Of a stretch of DNA of 64,000 nt, positions 62,540 to 64,000 are shown piece after piece. Each line of letters starts with the position of its first letter. The first letter of the stretch is position 1. Location of the stretch: contig NZ_JAFBCL010000001.1 in assembly GCF_016907655.1 (NCBI RefSeq), positions 496,001-560,000 of the forward strand. The letters run 5' to 3'. A model generated the notes under the pieces. It was not told the DNA's origin. It saw only the letters and a list, made by a program, of their open reading frames with translations, and ran no database searches. This stretch comes from Saccharothrix algeriensis. Lineage in GTDB: Bacteria > Actinomycetota > Actinomycetes > Mycobacteriales > Pseudonocardiaceae. The position numbers were made by a program, and so were the translations under genes.

Positions 62540-63502
62540 GTGAAGCGGTGGCTGATCGGCGTGCTGGTGGTGCTGCTCGGGTGCGGTGGCTGGGTCGTCC
62601 ACCAGAACACCTACGACCTGCGCGAGGAACGCGTGAGCATCGGCGACCTCCGGGGCGTGCTCGCCCTGCCGGAGTCGGGCGACCGGCACGGCCTGGTGGT
62701 GTTCGTGCACGGCGACGGGCCGGTCGACGCGACCCACGAGACGTTCTACCGGCCCCTGTGGGAGGCGTTCGCCCGCGCCGGGTACGCCTCGCTGTCGTGG
62801 GACAAGCCGGGCGTGGCCGGCGCCCCGGGCAACTGGCTGCACCAGACCATGGCCGACCGCACCCGCGAGGTCCTGGACGCCGTGGCCTGGGCGGGGACCC
62901 GGCCGGAGATCGACCCCGCGCGGATCGGGCTGTGGGGCGCCAGCCAGGCGGGCTGGGTGCTGCCCGCCGCCGCGCGGCACCCGGGCGTGAAGTTCCTGAT
63001 CGCCGTCTCCCCCGCCGTCAACTGGCACGAGCAGGGCCGGTTCAACCTGCTCGCGGAGCTGCGGGAGCGCGGGGCGCCCGCCGAGGAGGTCGACGCCGCG
63101 CTCGCCCGGCGGGAGGCGACGCTGGACCACCTGCGCCGCCGGTCGACGTTCGAGCAGTACCGGGCGGCGGTGGGCGCGACGGACCTCACCCCCGACCGGT
63201 GGCGGTTCATCCTGGCCAACCACGAGTCCGACGCCTCCGCCGACCTGGCGCAGGTCACCGTGCCGGTGCTGCTGGTGCTCGGCGGGCGCGACCTGAACGT
63301 GGACGTCGCCGACACCGAGGCGACCTACCGGCGGCTGGTGCGCCGGGTGGAGGTGGCCCGCCACCCGGAGGGCGCGCACGACCTCACCCCCGCCGACCGC
63401 GGCGCCGCCCTGACGGCGGTGGTGGCGGTCGCGGCGCCGCGCTCGGTGTTCGTGGACGGCTACCTCGACGAGCAGCGGCGGTTCCTGGAGCGGGTGCGCT
63501 GA
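62540..63502 (+). CDS. Alpha/beta hydrolase with N-terminal membrane anchor
   Basis: This is a 320-residue hydrolase. A membrane helix or uncleaved signal (LIGVLVVLLGCGGWVV) starts it. The oxyanion strand reads LVVFVHGDGPVDA, the nucleophile Ser is in LWGASQAGWVLPAAA, the acid Asp is in LLVLGGRDLNVDVA, and the His is in HPEGAHDLTP. It resembles dienelactone-hydrolase-like or acyl-peptidase-like surface enzymes; the substrate is unknown. The GTG at 62540 has AAGGGGG 5 nt upstream; GTG 62537 is too close. The 53-bp gap to the divergent PaaX gene is A/T-rich and likely holds the operator. Confidence 0.85.
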   Translation: MKRWLIGVLVVLLGCGGWVVHQNTYDLREERVSIGDLRGVLALPESGDRHGLVVFVHGDGPVDATHETFYRPLWEAFARAGYASLSWDKPGVAGAPGNWLHQTMADRTREVLDAVAWAGTRPEIDPARIGLWGASQAGWVLPAAARHPGVKFLIAVSPAVNWHEQGRFNLLAELRERGAPAEEVDAALARREATLDHLRRRSTFEQYRAAVGATDLTPDRWRFILANHESDASADLAQVTVPVLLVLGGRDLNVDVADTEATYRRLVRRVEVARHPEGAHDLTPADRGAALTAVVAVAAPRSVFVDGYLDEQRRFLERVR

Positions 63503-63627
63503 CGCCGGCGACGCCGGGCCCGACCCCCGGGGGTTCCTCCTCGCGGGTTGGGTATGCCGGCCTGGGGTTGTCCCTTCGGCTTCACGGGTGTGAGATCGAA
63601 CACTAAACACTTGTGGAGGGTGGTCCC

Positions 63628-64000
63628 ATGGGAACCAGGAGCTCCGACAACGGCCCCTCGGCAGGCGCGGTCGCTGTGGACGACCCGGCCAAGGTCCGCA
63701 ACGTCGTGCTGGTCGGCCCGTCCGGGTCCGGCAAGACGACGCTCACCGAGGCCCTGCTCGCCTCGACCGGCGTGCTCACCCGCGCCGGTTCGGTCACCGA
63801 GGGCAACACCGTGTGCGACCACGACCCCGCCGCCGTCCGGCAGCAGCGGTCGGTCGGGCTGGCGGTCGCGCCGGTCCGCCACGGCGACGTGAAGATCAAC
63901 TTCATCGACACGCCGGGGTACGCGGACTTCGTCGGCGAGCTGCGGGCCGGGCTGCGCGCCGCCGACGCCGCCCTGTTCGTCGTCAGCGCCGCCGAGGGCG
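63628..64000 (+). CDS. fusA2: EF-G-like GTPase, EF-G2 type (cut by window edge)
   Basis: The first 124 residues are visible. The P-loop reads VLVGPSGSGKTTLTEALLAS. The switch II region is INFIDTPGYADFVGELRAGL. Between them SVTEGNTVCDHDPAAVRQQRSVGLAVAPV replaces the EF-G switch I (RGITI) sequence. This is the pattern of EF-G2/FusA2 of actinobacteria, a paralogue whose role in translation is unclear; the M. smegmatis protein was reported to lack ribosome-dependent GTPase activity. The ATG at 63628 has GGAGGG 7 nt upstream. The gene runs past the right end. Confidence 0.85.
   Translation, partial: MGTRSSDNGPSAGAVAVDDPAKVRNVVLVGPSGSGKTTLTEALLASTGVLTRAGSVTEGNTVCDHDPAAVRQQRSVGLAVAPVRHGDVKINFIDTPGYADFVGELRAGLRAADAALFVVSAAEG

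Overview
The window is very GC-rich DNA (strong G/C at third codon positions, frequent GTG and TTG starts) from an actinobacterium. The gene set points to Pseudonocardiaceae (Saccharothrix, Actinosynnema or Lentzea type): mycothiol ligase MshC, a full egtABCD ergothioneine operon, an InhA-like enoyl reductase, an AcnR-type aconitase repressor, a coproporphyrin ferrochelatase with C-terminal cysteines and a DUF6292-like protein. The genus is an inference; no rRNA gene is present. I saw no tRNA, CRISPR array, transposase or integrase.

Layout. 1-4.7 kb: end of a secreted P-domain protein, mshC, ctaD and a small lipoprotein. 4.7-8 kb: an AAA ATPase/VWA pair. 8-12.4 kb: fabG-inhA-hemH and two small membrane or hypothetical genes. 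12.5-17.3 kb: cutA, a YchJ-like protein, a GAF-ANTAR regulator and a response regulator/histidine kinase/TAXI lipoprotein operon. 17.3-31.6 kb: moxR-DUF58-VWA, mobA, a RipA-like NlpC/P60 peptidase, an acyl-CoA synthetase, a sirtuin, a membrane pair, an ABC exporter and aconitase. Read from aconitase back to ferrochelatase this follows the Mycobacterium tuberculosis order acn-ripA-moxR-fabG1-inhA-hemZ, with insertions. 31.7-40.8 kb: a secreted peptidase, egtABCD, a DUF5753 protein without a helix-turn-helix, acnR, an MFS exporter and a thioesterase. 41.3-49.5 kb: two P450s, a VanY carboxypeptidase and a class A beta-lactamase, a methyltransferase/TetR pair over a twin operator, a POT peptide transporter and a DinB-fold protein. 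49.9-52 kb: a DUF4262 protein, yebC and pdxT. 52-59.9 kb: an amino-acid block (permease, methionine gamma-lyase-like enzyme, Lrp, acyl-CoA oxidase, AzlCD with a cupin regulator) and a VapBC-like toxin pair. 60.5-64 kb: pdxS, a PaaX regulator, a hydrolase and the start of an EF-G2 GTPase.

The most unusual content is in the intergenic DNA. A roughly 150-bp two-stem hairpin element occurs almost identically at 40.92 kb and 59.96 kb. The second copy heads a chain of four abutting palindromes (59.96-60.45 kb) in which each hairpin shares its edge with the next. The plus-strand RNA of the outer stem would pair completely, its only departures from Watson-Crick being three G-U wobbles. I know of no described family that matches. 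A second palindrome-dense gap lies at 49.52-49.81 kb.

Regulation can be read in several places. A site at 28635-28650 in the acn promoter matches the published AcnR operator, although acnR now lies about 7 kb away. A twin palindrome separates the methyltransferase from its TetR neighbour. Short inverted repeats sit in front of the P450 operon, azlCD and the acnR/DUF5753 pair.
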